DNA from: Actinomycetes bacterium
GTDB lineage: Bacteria; Actinomycetota; Thermoleophilia; Gaiellales; Gaiellaceae
DNA: 39,228 nt
Direction: 5' to 3'
NCBI GenBank assembly: GCA_023251945.1
Contig: JAHEXT010000002.1
Span: forward strand, 1 to 39,228
The position numbers and the translations under genes were made by a program. Under the pieces are notes generated by a model. That model was not told where the DNA came from and did no database searches. It was given only the letters and a program-made list of their open reading frames with translations. Of this stretch, positions 25,395-34,040 are shown one piece after another. Position 1 is the stretch's first letter. The number at the start of each line of letters is the position of its first letter.

Positions 25395-26483
25395 TCAGGG
25401 CTCGAGGCCCGTGCAGCCGCGCAACGAGCGCCACGACGCGAGCTCGCGCTGCCGCTTCGAGCCGGTGAGCGGGCGCGGGACCCCGCCGACGATGCGCGCC
25501 GGGACCAAGCGGTAGCCGTCGATGCGGCGGCCGGTCACGGTCACGAGCAGAACGCCCGTCTGCACGGAGAGCTCGCTTGTGCTGTACCAGACGAAGTTCC
25601 CGAGGCCATAGGAGACGAGCGCCTTGCCCATCCGTCCCGCGCCCAGAAGCCGGTGTGCGTGTCCGCCGACGACGACGTCCGCGCCGGCCGCGACGAGCTG
25701 CCGTGCGAGCTTGCGCTGGTCGGTCGTCGGGCAGCGCGCGCGCTCCTGCCCCCAGTGGAGGAAGACGACGACGGTATCGGCGGTCCGCCGAGCGCGGCGC
25801 ACCTCCTGGAGGAGGCGCGGGACGTCCTTCGCGGAGGCCAGACCCGGCTTGTCCGGCCCTGCCGTCCAGGCCTCGATCAGTTGATCGTCGAGGACCTGGG
25901 TCGCTCCGAGGATGGCGATGCGCTGTCCTTTCACGGTCGTCCGGTACGGAGCGTAGGCCTGCCTGCCGTCGCGACCGATTCCGATCACGGGGAACCGATA
26001 CCGCCTGGCCGCGGCGAGCGAGTCGCGGAGCCCCACGTCTCCGTAGTCGAGTCCGTGGTTGTTGGCCATCGATGCGACGTCCACGCCGCCGCCGCGCAGT
26101 GCCGCGAACGCCCTCGCAGGGGCTCGAAAGACGTACTGCTTCGGCTGAGGAGTCCCGCGCGTGGTCACCGCCGTCTCGAGGTTGACGACCGCGATGTCGG
26201 CCCTCTTCAACACCGGTGCAATCGGAGCGAGGACGCGCTGCGGCTCGGCCGCGAGCCTGGTCTCGAGGATCCCCTCGAAGTGGACATCCCCGCCGAAGGC
26301 GAGGACGACGGGCTTCCCGCTTCCGAGCGGCCCGCGAGCCGTGGCGGATGTCTCGCCGGCGGCGGTGACGGCTGCGCCGAGCAGCGCCGCGACCGACGCC
26401 GCGAGCGCGGCGACGACGAGCGGGAGCTTCGCGAATTTCGGCACGAGGAGCGGGCGGTGGGGCGGACTCGGGTTCCGTGGCAC
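25395..26483 (-). CDS. CapA family protein (metallophosphatase-like)
   Basis: 362 aa (start uncertain); VLAFGGDVHFEG, NLETAVTTRG, NNHGLDYGDVGLRDSLAA, VVVGGHAHRLLG. Confidence 0.9.
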   Translation of the reverse strand: MPRNPSPPHRPLLVPKFAKLPLVVAALAASVAALLGAAVTAAGETSATARGPLGSGKPVVLAFGGDVHFEGILETRLAAEPQRVLAPIAPVLKRADIAVVNLETAVTTRGTPQPKQYVFRAPARAFAALRGGGVDVASMANNHGLDYGDVGLRDSLAAARRYRFPVIGIGRDGRQAYAPYRTTVKGQRIAILGATQVLDDQLIEAWTAGPDKPGLASAKDVPRLLQEVRRARRTADTVVVFLHWGQERARCPTTDQRKLARQLVAAGADVVVGGHAHRLLGAGRMGKALVSYGLGNFVWYSTSELSVQTGVLLVTVTGRRIDGYRLVPARIVGGVPRPLTGSKRQRELASWRSLRGCTGLEP

Positions 26484-26515
26484 GATAGCTCGCGCTTGGA
26501 GTAGGCTCGAAGTCG

Positions 26516-27220
26516 GTGCGCAAGGGGATCGTCCAGCTCGTCGCGATCGCGGTCCTGATCGGCGTGCTCGTCACGCTGGTGGCCGTCCTGTTCCAGTGGC
26601 TCCCGACCTCCGCCTCCGAGGAGTTCGACCGGATCCAGGACATCTACTGGTTCGCGACGATCATCTCCATCGGCATCTTCGCCGTCGTCGCCGCGGTGGT
26701 CGTGTACTCGGTCTGGAAGTGGCGCGTGCCGTTGGACGACGACGCCGACGGGCCGCCGATCCACGGCCACACGGGCCTCGAGATCATCTGGACCGCGGTC
26801 CCGGCCATCCTCGTGATCGCGATCGGGATCGCGAGCGCCGTCGTTCTCTCGGAGAACGGCAGGGCGGGTGAGCGGCCCCTGCAGGTGAACGTGGTCGGCC
26901 AGCAGTTCACCTGGAAGTTCGTGTACTCGGACTACGGCGACCTGACGTCCGGTGAGCTCGTGCTCCCGGTCGGGCGGGAGGTGCGCTTCACGATGACGTC
27001 GGTGGACGTGATCCACTCGTTCTGGGTGCCCAACTTCGGACAGAAGCAGGATGCGGTCCCGGGTATCGAGACAACGATCCTCGTCACGCCGAAACGCACC
27101 GGCGAGTTCGCCGTCATCTGCGCCGAGCTCTGCGGGCTCGGCCACGCAACCATGCGGGCGAAGGCGCGTGTCGTGACGCAAAGCGAGTTCGACGCGTGGG
27201 TGAAGGAGCAGGCCGGGTGA
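26516..27220 (+). CDS. ctaC: Cytochrome c oxidase subunit II
   Basis: 234 aa; two TM helices; VIHSFWVPNFGQKQDAVPG and CuA motif CAELCGLGHATM. Confidence 0.95.
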   Translation: MRKGIVQLVAIAVLIGVLVTLVAVLFQWLPTSASEEFDRIQDIYWFATIISIGIFAVVAAVVVYSVWKWRVPLDDDADGPPIHGHTGLEIIWTAVPAILVIAIGIASAVVLSENGRAGERPLQVNVVGQQFTWKFVYSDYGDLTSGELVLPVGREVRFTMTSVDVIHSFWVPNFGQKQDAVPGIETTILVTPKRTGEFAVICAELCGLGHATMRAKARVVTQSEFDAWVKEQAG

Positions 27221-29166
27221 CGACGACCCAGCACGAGCCGGAACAGGTCGAGGCATACCCGGAGCACTTCGAGCCGCCGCACGGCCCCACGTGGCGGTTG
27301 ATCTTTGGGCCGGGCCTCGTCCGAGGCGTCTGGGTCGCCGGGCTCTTCTTCGTCCTCGGCATGCTTCTCGTCGCAGGCCTGCGGTTCTGGTGGGGTTGGG
27401 ATCCGGTCTGGCTGTGGGACGTCATCCTGCCCATCGCCGGGATGGTGACGGCGCCCATCGGCTTCCTCGGCGGGATCGGAGCCTTCGACTACTGGCTGCA
27501 CTACATCTCCGGCCGCCCTACGCGTCCCGAGGACCACTCGGGCCACGGAGCCCGCACCTGGAAGGACTACTTCCGGGTCAACACCGATCACAAGGTGATC
27601 GGGATCCAGTACCTGGTCACGACGTTCACGTTCTTCACGATCGGCGGCCTGATGGCGATGTTCTTCCGGGCGGAGCTTGCGCAGCCCGGGCTCCAGTTCC
27701 TCGACTCGCAGACGTTCAACGGGCTCGTCTCGGCGCACGCGACGCTGATGATCTTCCTCTTCATCATCCCGGCGTTCGCGGGCATCGCGAACTTCGTCGT
27801 GCCCCTCATGCTGGGGGCGCCGGACATGGCGTTCCCGCGCCTGAACGCGCTCTCCTACTGGCTGTTGCCGATCGCCGGGGTGTTGTTCCTCGCGAGCTTC
27901 CTCGCGCCCGGAGGCTCGTTCGCGACCGGATGGACAGGCTACGCGCCGCTCGCGGAGGGACAGCCGCTCGGCCAGACGTTCTTCAACATGGGCGTGCAGT
28001 GGGCGGGGGCGTCAAGCGTGATGACCGCCCTCAACTTCCTGGTGACCATCATCACCATGCGGGCGCCGGGGATGACGTTCTGGCGCATGCCGCTCCTCGT
28101 GTGGGCGAACTTCACGACCTCGCTCCTCGTCGTCATCGCGACGCCGTTCATCGCGGGCTCCCAGTTCTTCGTGATGTTCGACCGGATCATGCACACGAGC
28201 TTCTTCACCCCCGAGGGAGGCGGCTACGCGCTGGGCTACCAGCACATCTTCTGGTTCTACAGCCATCCGGCGGTCTACATCATGATGCTGCCCGGCTTCG
28301 GGATCGTCTCCGAGGTGATCTCGGCGAACGCGCGCAAACCGATCTTCGGATATCGCCTGATGGCGCTCTCGCTGGTCGGGATCCTCTTCCTCGGCTTCTC
28401 CGTGTGGGCCCATCACATGTTCGTCGCCGGCATGGCCGATTGGCTGCGTGTCCCGATGATGATCACCACCCTGCTGATCGCAATCCCGACGGGGATCAAG
28501 GTCTTCTCCTGGATCGCGACCCTGTGGAGGGGGAGGATCCACCTGACGACGCCGATGCTCTTCGCGCTCGGCTTCGTGACGATGTTCGTGATCGGCGGGC
28601 TCTCCGGCATCTACCTCGGCTCGGTTCCGATCGACATCGCCGCCTCGGACACGTACTTCATCGTGGCGCACATCCACTACGTGCTCTTCGGCGGCTCCGT
28701 GTTCACGATCTTCGCCGGGGTCTACTTCTGGTTCCCGAAGATGACCGGCCGCATGTACGACGAGCGGCTCGGGAAATTGCACTTCTGGCTCACGTTCGTG
28801 AGCTTCAACGCGACGTTCTTCCCGATGCACTACATCGGGCTGCGTGGGATGCCGCGCCGCGTGTTCGACTACGACGAGGCGTTCGGCGACCTGAACTTCG
28901 TCATCACCATCGCGTCGTTCGTGCTCGGGGCCTCGTTCGTCGTGTTCGTCTACAACGTCGTCCAGAGCTGGGTGCGCGGTCCCGTCGCCGACGCGAACCC
29001 GTGGCGCGCCCACTCGCTCGAGTGGCAGGTGTCCTCGCCGCCGCCCATCTTCAACTTCGACGAGATCCCGCAGGTCGTCGGCGGGCCGTACGAATACGGC
29101 GTCCCGGGAGCCAGGCACGCGGTGATGCGGTCGGGCGAGGCAGCTCGGGAGGTGCAACACGCATGA
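27217..29166 (+). CDS. ctaD: Cytochrome c oxidase subunit I (A2-type, YSHPAVY motif)
   Basis: 649 aa from GTG overlapping the ctaC stop; HATLMIFLFIIPAFAGIANFVVPLMLGAPDMAFPRLN, FYSHPAVYIMMLPGFG, WAHHMFVAGM, HIHYVLFGG. Confidence 0.96.
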   Translation: MTTTQHEPEQVEAYPEHFEPPHGPTWRLIFGPGLVRGVWVAGLFFVLGMLLVAGLRFWWGWDPVWLWDVILPIAGMVTAPIGFLGGIGAFDYWLHYISGRPTRPEDHSGHGARTWKDYFRVNTDHKVIGIQYLVTTFTFFTIGGLMAMFFRAELAQPGLQFLDSQTFNGLVSAHATLMIFLFIIPAFAGIANFVVPLMLGAPDMAFPRLNALSYWLLPIAGVLFLASFLAPGGSFATGWTGYAPLAEGQPLGQTFFNMGVQWAGASSVMTALNFLVTIITMRAPGMTFWRMPLLVWANFTTSLLVVIATPFIAGSQFFVMFDRIMHTSFFTPEGGGYALGYQHIFWFYSHPAVYIMMLPGFGIVSEVISANARKPIFGYRLMALSLVGILFLGFSVWAHHMFVAGMADWLRVPMMITTLLIAIPTGIKVFSWIATLWRGRIHLTTPMLFALGFVTMFVIGGLSGIYLGSVPIDIAASDTYFIVAHIHYVLFGGSVFTIFAGVYFWFPKMTGRMYDERLGKLHFWLTFVSFNATFFPMHYIGLRGMPRRVFDYDEAFGDLNFVITIASFVLGASFVVFVYNVVQSWVRGPVADANPWRAHSLEWQVSSPPPIFNFDEIPQVVGGPYEYGVPGARHAVMRSGEAAREVQHA

Positions 29167-30005
29167 AGGAGGTCCGCCCGACCTCCGTGCTCGTCGTCGC
29201 CAACGAGACACTCATCGGCGAGGAGCTCGTCGACGCCGTGCGGGAGCGAGCCGCGCGGGGACCGATACGCGTTGCCGTCGTCGCTCCCGTGAACCTGCCC
29301 CGCGAGGGTTACATCGTCTACCGCGACTCGCGGCGGGCGGCCGCGGGACGAAGGCTCGAGAGGGCGCTCTCGGCGCTGCGCGAGGCAGGGATCGCCGCCC
29401 ACGGCGGCGTCTTCGACGACGACCCGCTCGCGGCCGTCACGGACATTCTGGCCTCGGAGGAGATCGACGAGATCATCGTCTCCACGCACCCCGAGACGAA
29501 GTCTGGCTGGCTCCGAAGGAACCTCGTGGACGAGATCCGGAAGGCAGCGGGCGAGCGGCCGGTGGAGCACGTCGTCTCCGACGTCGCCGTCCATGCCGGC
29601 GCCAACGTCCTCGTCGTGGCGAACGAGACCGTTCTCGGCGAGGCCCTCCTCGACCGCATCCGGACACGTGCACGCGAAGGTGGCGCCAGCTTCCTCATCG
29701 TCTGTCCCCAGAGCGATCCGAACCGCGGGGATCACCCGGAGGCCGAGCGCCGGCTTCGGACGGCGCTCTCGGCTCTTCGCTCCGAGGGCATCGACGTCCA
29801 CGGCCAGATCGCTCACCCCGACCCGTTCACCGCCGCCATGCAGGCGGTCGAGGACGAGCGCACCGACGAGATCATCGTCTCGACGTACACCGGCGAGCGC
29901 TCCGGATGGCTCCGGCGTGACCTCGTCGGCCGCCTGCGTTCGGAGAGTGGGCTACCGGTGGAGCACGTCGTCGCGGAGCTCGCCGGTGTGGAGGCGACGG
30001 CATGA
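29163..30005 (+). CDS. Tandem two-domain Rossmann/universal-stress-like protein within the cox operon
   Basis: 280 aa from ATG overlapping the ctaD stop; two repeats each with VLVVANETxxGExL ... DEIIVST ... SGWLRRxLV ... PVEHVV. Confidence 0.8.
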   Translation: MKEVRPTSVLVVANETLIGEELVDAVRERAARGPIRVAVVAPVNLPREGYIVYRDSRRAAAGRRLERALSALREAGIAAHGGVFDDDPLAAVTDILASEEIDEIIVSTHPETKSGWLRRNLVDEIRKAAGERPVEHVVSDVAVHAGANVLVVANETVLGEALLDRIRTRAREGGASFLIVCPQSDPNRGDHPEAERRLRTALSALRSEGIDVHGQIAHPDPFTAAMQAVEDERTDEIIVSTYTGERSGWLRRDLVGRLRSESGLPVEHVVAELAGVEATA

Positions 30006-30622
30006 CCAGCCACGCCGAAGCGGTCCACGGCGGCCACGAGCACCACGGGCCCCCACCAGCTCACAAGAGCTCGCGCGTCGATGCGCGCGTCCTGGGGATG
30101 CTCCTCTTCATCGGGTCGGAGATCATGCTCTTCGGCTCGTTCTTCACGGTCTACTTCTTCGTCCGCGTCGTGAATCCGGACGCACCCTCGGAATGGCCGC
30201 CGCCGCCGTACGAGTTCCCGGTCTTCGTCGCCGGCATCAACACCGCGATCCTCGTGACCTCGAGCTTCACGATGCATTGGGCGCTCCAGTCCATCAAGCG
30301 CGGTCAGCGCTCCGCCTTCCTGGCGGGAATGGTCATCACGTTCGTGATGGGGCTCGCCTTCCTGCTCACGCAGGTCATCGAGTACCTGCACGTCGGCTTC
30401 AACACGGGCGACGGTGCCTTCGCCTCCGTCTTCTTCGGCCTCACCGGCCTGCACGGGGCGCACGTGGCCGTCGGGCTGACGCTGCTCGGGATGGTGATCA
30501 TCCGGGGGTTCCGCGGCCACTTCTCGCCCGAGCATCACCACGGGGTCGAGCTGCCCGGGATCTACTGGCACTTCGTGGACATCATGTGGATCGTCGTCTA
30601 CTCGACCGTCTACCTCCTCTAG
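30002..30622 (+). CDS. ctaE: Cytochrome c oxidase subunit III
   Basis: 206 aa from ATG overlapping the upstream stop; GMLLFIGSEIMLFGSFFTVYFF, GLTGLHGAHVAVGL, PGIYWHFVDIMWIVVYSTVYLL. Confidence 0.94.
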   Translation: MTSHAEAVHGGHEHHGPPPAHKSSRVDARVLGMLLFIGSEIMLFGSFFTVYFFVRVVNPDAPSEWPPPPYEFPVFVAGINTAILVTSSFTMHWALQSIKRGQRSAFLAGMVITFVMGLAFLLTQVIEYLHVGFNTGDGAFASVFFGLTGLHGAHVAVGLTLLGMVIIRGFRGHFSPEHHHGVELPGIYWHFVDIMWIVVYSTVYLL

Positions 30623-30635
30623 GAAGTGCCAGGCC

Positions 30636-31274
30636 ATGGAGAGTCCCTTCCGCAGCGAGGCTGCGGCCTTCCGGTTCCTGCTGATCACGATCGGCGCGTT
30701 CGCGCTCATCGTCGCCGCGTCGTGGATCGACCCCTGGCTCGGCTTCGTCGTCTGGGTGCTGCTCACGGCTGGCGCGGTGCTGGTGTACCTACGGCAGCGG
30801 GGGCCGCGCGCGCCCCAGGAGCACGTCGAGCACATCGGCCCGGCCGAGGAGCGCCGGGTCCTCGTCGTCGCGAACGAGACCGTGGGCGGTAAGGAGCTGC
30901 TGAGCGCGATCAGCGAGCGCGCTCTCCAGCTAGGTCACGTGCGGTTCCACGTCGTCTGCCCCGCCCTGAACTCCCGGTTGAAGACGTGGACCTCGGACGA
31001 AGATCCTGCCCGGGCGGCCGCACAGAAGCGGCTCGACGCGACGATCGCGCGTCTCGCCTCCGTCGGGATCGAGGCGGGAGGAGAGGTCGGGGATGTCGAT
31101 CCTCTCGTGGCAATCGAGGACAGCGTGAGGACGTTCCACCCGGACGAGGTCGTCATCTCCACGCACCCCGAAGGCCGCTCGAACTGGCTCGAGCGCGGAG
31201 TCGTTTCCGCGGCCCGTGAGCGGTTCGACGTGCCGGTGACGCACGTCGTCGTGGATCTGGATCGCGCCCCGTAG
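30636..31274 (+). CDS. Two-TM protein fused to the same Rossmann/universal-stress-like domain
   Basis: 212 aa; FLLITIGAFALIVAASWIDPWLGFVVWVLLTAGAVLVYL followed by RVLVVANETVGGKELL...DEVVISTHPEGRSNWLERGVV...PVTHVVVDL. Confidence 0.8.
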   Translation: MESPFRSEAAAFRFLLITIGAFALIVAASWIDPWLGFVVWVLLTAGAVLVYLRQRGPRAPQEHVEHIGPAEERRVLVVANETVGGKELLSAISERALQLGHVRFHVVCPALNSRLKTWTSDEDPARAAAQKRLDATIARLASVGIEAGGEVGDVDPLVAIEDSVRTFHPDEVVISTHPEGRSNWLERGVVSAARERFDVPVTHVVVDLDRAP

Positions 31275-31294
31275 GGGCGAGATATTTCCTGCCC

Positions 31295-31972
31295 CTAGCG
31301 GCCCGCCGCCGACGAGACGTAGTCGGCGACGGCCTGGATCTGCTGCGGGTCGAGCGACGAGGAGAACGAGGGCATCGCCCCCTTCCCGTTGGTCACGCGG
31401 TCGATGACGCGCTCCTTCGACGGCTTCGCGTCGTCGAGATTCGGTCCCACCGTTCCCGTCGTGCCGGCGTCCGCGAGCGTATGGCAGCCGGCGCAACCGA
31501 CGGTCTGGAAGATGGCCTTTCCGCTCGTCGGCTTCTCGGCGCTCTTGCCGGTGCCCGCAACCGCTCCGACGTAGGCCGCGATGTCGTCGGACGCAGCGCC
31601 CTGGTCCTCGACGCAGAACGAGCCGGGCTTCGCATCCGCGCAGAGCGGCAGCGTCGTGTCGATCTTGGGCATCCCCGGCGCGCCCGTCGAGGTCGTGGTG
31701 ATCGGGTACCAGATCTGGTCGTGCACGACCTGTGTGAAGGTCTCCGACGTCATCCCCACTGCGCGGGCCTGCGCGAACGCATCATCGAGATTCGGCCCGA
31801 TCGTTCCCGCGGTGCCGGCGTCGGTAAGCGTGTGGCAGCCACCGCACGCTTTGGTGAAGAGCTGCTTCCCAGCTCCCTGGCTCCCTCCGCTCGTGTAACC
31901 GCCCGTTCCGCACCCCGCGAGGACGAGCGTCAGCGCGGCCGCGCACGCGGCGCTGAGAGCGGCGGACCTCAC
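31295..31972 (-). CDS. Diheme c-type cytochrome lipoprotein (two homologous cytochrome c domains)
   Basis: 225 aa; LVLAGCGTGG lipobox; CGGCHTLTDAGTAGTIGPNLDDA and CAGCHTLADAGTTGTVGPNLDDA. Confidence 0.92.
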   Translation of the reverse strand: MRSAALSAACAAALTLVLAGCGTGGYTSGGSQGAGKQLFTKACGGCHTLTDAGTAGTIGPNLDDAFAQARAVGMTSETFTQVVHDQIWYPITTTSTGAPGMPKIDTTLPLCADAKPGSFCVEDQGAASDDIAAYVGAVAGTGKSAEKPTSGKAIFQTVGCAGCHTLADAGTTGTVGPNLDDAKPSKERVIDRVTNGKGAMPSFSSSLDPQQIQAVADYVSSAAGR

Positions 31973-31983
31973 GGTGGGCGAGT

Positions 31984-32733
31984 CTAACCCGTCGACCCGG
32001 CTTGGGCGCGCAGCTGCTTGAGCCGCCGCTTGACATCCGGTGCGGTCGGATCTTCGGGCGCCAGATCCAGGAACGTCTCGTAGGCGACGATCGCCGTCGA
32101 GAGATCCCCGATCTGCTCTGCCGCCTGAGCGAGCTCGATCTGGCCATCTGGCTTGCTCGTAGCCGCTGCAGCGATCCTCTTATAGGTGTCGATGTACTTG
32201 CCGGCCGCCTCCTGGGTATCCGCGAAGGCGGCGGAGGAGCCCTCCGAGATGACCGACGAGACCGCGCTCGAGATCGGGTCGACGTCGAGCGGCTTGCCTC
32301 CGAGCTGAATGAAGCCGGCGACGGTTGCCCCGGTCGCGAGGTAGGAAGCCCGAAGCTCGGCCAGCTGTGCTCGCCGTTGCGCGTCGGTGGCCTGCGTCAA
32401 GTAGAGACCTGCCAGGTCGCGGAGCGCAGCAACGTCCTTCGGGCGAAGCGCGACGAAGCTCTCGAGTGCCTCGATCGCCGCGTCCGTCTTCTCGTCGGTC
32501 TGGAGGGCGGTCGCCAGGTCGCGAAACGCCTGGGCGTCTTTCGGGTTCTCGTCGATGCGCTTCTGCGCGTCGGAGGCCGACGGGACGCCGGAGCTTCCGC
32601 CGGTCCCTCGGAGGACGTCTCCGAAGCCGATTCCCCCGGCCCCGACGCCGAAGCCGACGAAGCCGAGCCCGAAGGCGACCGCGAGAAAGAGGAACACCCA
32701 CTTCGCGTGCCGGCGAAGCCGCGGGAAGAACAT
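31984..32733 (-). CDS. Membrane-anchored tetratricopeptide-repeat protein
   Basis: 249 aa from ATG 32733; N-terminal TM; DAQAFRDLATALQTDEKTDAAIEALESFVALRPKDVAALRDLAGLYL and AAEQIGDLSTAIVAYETFLDLAPEDP. Confidence 0.78.
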   Translation of the reverse strand: MFFPRLRRHAKWVFLFLAVAFGLGFVGFGVGAGGIGFGDVLRGTGGSSGVPSASDAQKRIDENPKDAQAFRDLATALQTDEKTDAAIEALESFVALRPKDVAALRDLAGLYLTQATDAQRRAQLAELRASYLATGATVAGFIQLGGKPLDVDPISSAVSSVISEGSSAAFADTQEAAGKYIDTYKRIAAAATSKPDGQIELAQAAEQIGDLSTAIVAYETFLDLAPEDPTAPDVKRRLKQLRAQAGSTG

Positions 32734-32744
32734 GGTGTCCTCGA

Positions 32745-34040
32745 CTACGACGTCTGCGCGGCGTGTGACAGCAGCCGGCTTCGTGCGCTGCGCGCGGCGT
32801 CGATCAGCTCGAGCCATGTCTCCCCTCCTCTCCGGAAGCGGGTCTCACCGGACACGAGGGTAGCGAGGACGCGATCCGGGGAGCCCCCGAGAACCGTCGC
32901 CGTAACGGGATCTTCCCACGGCAGGAAGGGCGAATCCGCGAGGGACAGCACCGTGATGTCGGCCTGCTTTCCCGGAGCGATCGAGCCTGTCTCGTGCTCG
33001 AGCCCAAGCGCTCGAGCACCTCCGAGCGTCGCCAGCTCGAGCGCTTCCGCGGCGGTGAGCGCGTCGGGACGTCGCTCGCGCGCACGCGCTCCCGCGATCG
33101 CGGCCCGCATCTCCTCGAACATGTCGAAGGACGGCGTCGAGGCGGGGCTGTCGGTGGCGATGCAGACGCGCACGCCGGCCTCCCGAAGAGCCGCGAGCGG
33201 AGCGACGCCGCACCCGAGCAGCGCATTCGAGCGCGGGCAGTGGGCGACCGCGACGTCCATGGCGGCAAGGAGTGCGATCTCTTCGGCGTCGGCCTGGACG
33301 CAGTGCGCGGCGATCACGTGGGATCCCAGCAACCCTGCCTCCGCGAGCGCCCGGATTCCGGTCGTCCCCGGCGGCTCGACGAGCAGGTCGGAGAACGCGC
33401 GCCACGGCCCGGAGCCGGTCCGGAGCCACTCCGTCTCGGCCTCGCTCTCCGCGAGGTGGGTGGCGACCGGAAGCCCGAGCTCACCACACGCGCGATAGAG
33501 GTCGAGTGAGCACGAATACGGAGCGTGTGGGGAGACGCCGAGCCTGACGCGCGTGGAGAATGCCTCCTCGACGCGGGCCCGGTTCGGCTCGAACCACGTC
33601 TCGAGTCCGGTCCCGTCGGCTCCGAACACCTCGAGATAGATCACCGCTCTGAGCCCGAGCTCCGCGCACGCGGTCGCGGCCGCCCCAGTGAAGCTCGCGT
33701 CTCCGACCGTCGTGATTCCCGAACGCAGGCACTCGAGCGCTCCGAGCCGGGCGATCGCCTCCATCTCCTCGATGCCGAGCTGCCGCTTCCGCTCGACGTG
33801 GAGCATGAGCCAGGGGCCGAACGGGAGCCCGTCTCCGAAGCCCGCATAGACCGCGTACTCGAGGTGCGAGTGGGCGTTGACGAAGCCGGGGAGGATGACG
33901 GAGTCGGGAAAGCGCTCGCCCTCGCCGAGCTCGGCTGCCGTTGCCACGGCGGCGATCCGTCCATCCGAGATCGCAACGGCCCCGTCGCGGATCGGGGGCC
34001 CCTCCACGGGGACCACCCAGTCCGCCGCCAGCACCCTCAC
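32745..34040 (-). CDS. Amidohydrolase family protein (TRZ/ATZ, SAH/aminodeoxyfutalosine deaminase-like)
   Basis: 431 aa; GFVNAHSHLEYA, VSPHAPYSCS, THLAESEAE, HCVQADAEEIALLA, ATDSPASTPSFDMFEEMR. Confidence 0.88.
   Translation of the reverse strand: MRVLAADWVVPVEGPPIRDGAVAISDGRIAAVATAAELGEGERFPDSVILPGFVNAHSHLEYAVYAGFGDGLPFGPWLMLHVERKRQLGIEEMEAIARLGALECLRSGITTVGDASFTGAAATACAELGLRAVIYLEVFGADGTGLETWFEPNRARVEEAFSTRVRLGVSPHAPYSCSLDLYRACGELGLPVATHLAESEAETEWLRTGSGPWRAFSDLLVEPPGTTGIRALAEAGLLGSHVIAAHCVQADAEEIALLAAMDVAVAHCPRSNALLGCGVAPLAALREAGVRVCIATDSPASTPSFDMFEEMRAAIAGARARERRPDALTAAEALELATLGGARALGLEHETGSIAPGKQADITVLSLADSPFLPWEDPVTATVLGGSPDRVLATLVSGETRFRRGGETWLELIDAARSARSRLLSHAAQTS

Noticed and set aside
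24481-26643. Single 720-aa protein covering the full minus ORF
   Set aside because: The upstream two-thirds is antisense/out-of-frame to capA and compositionally artefactual; the real gene starts at ATG 25275.
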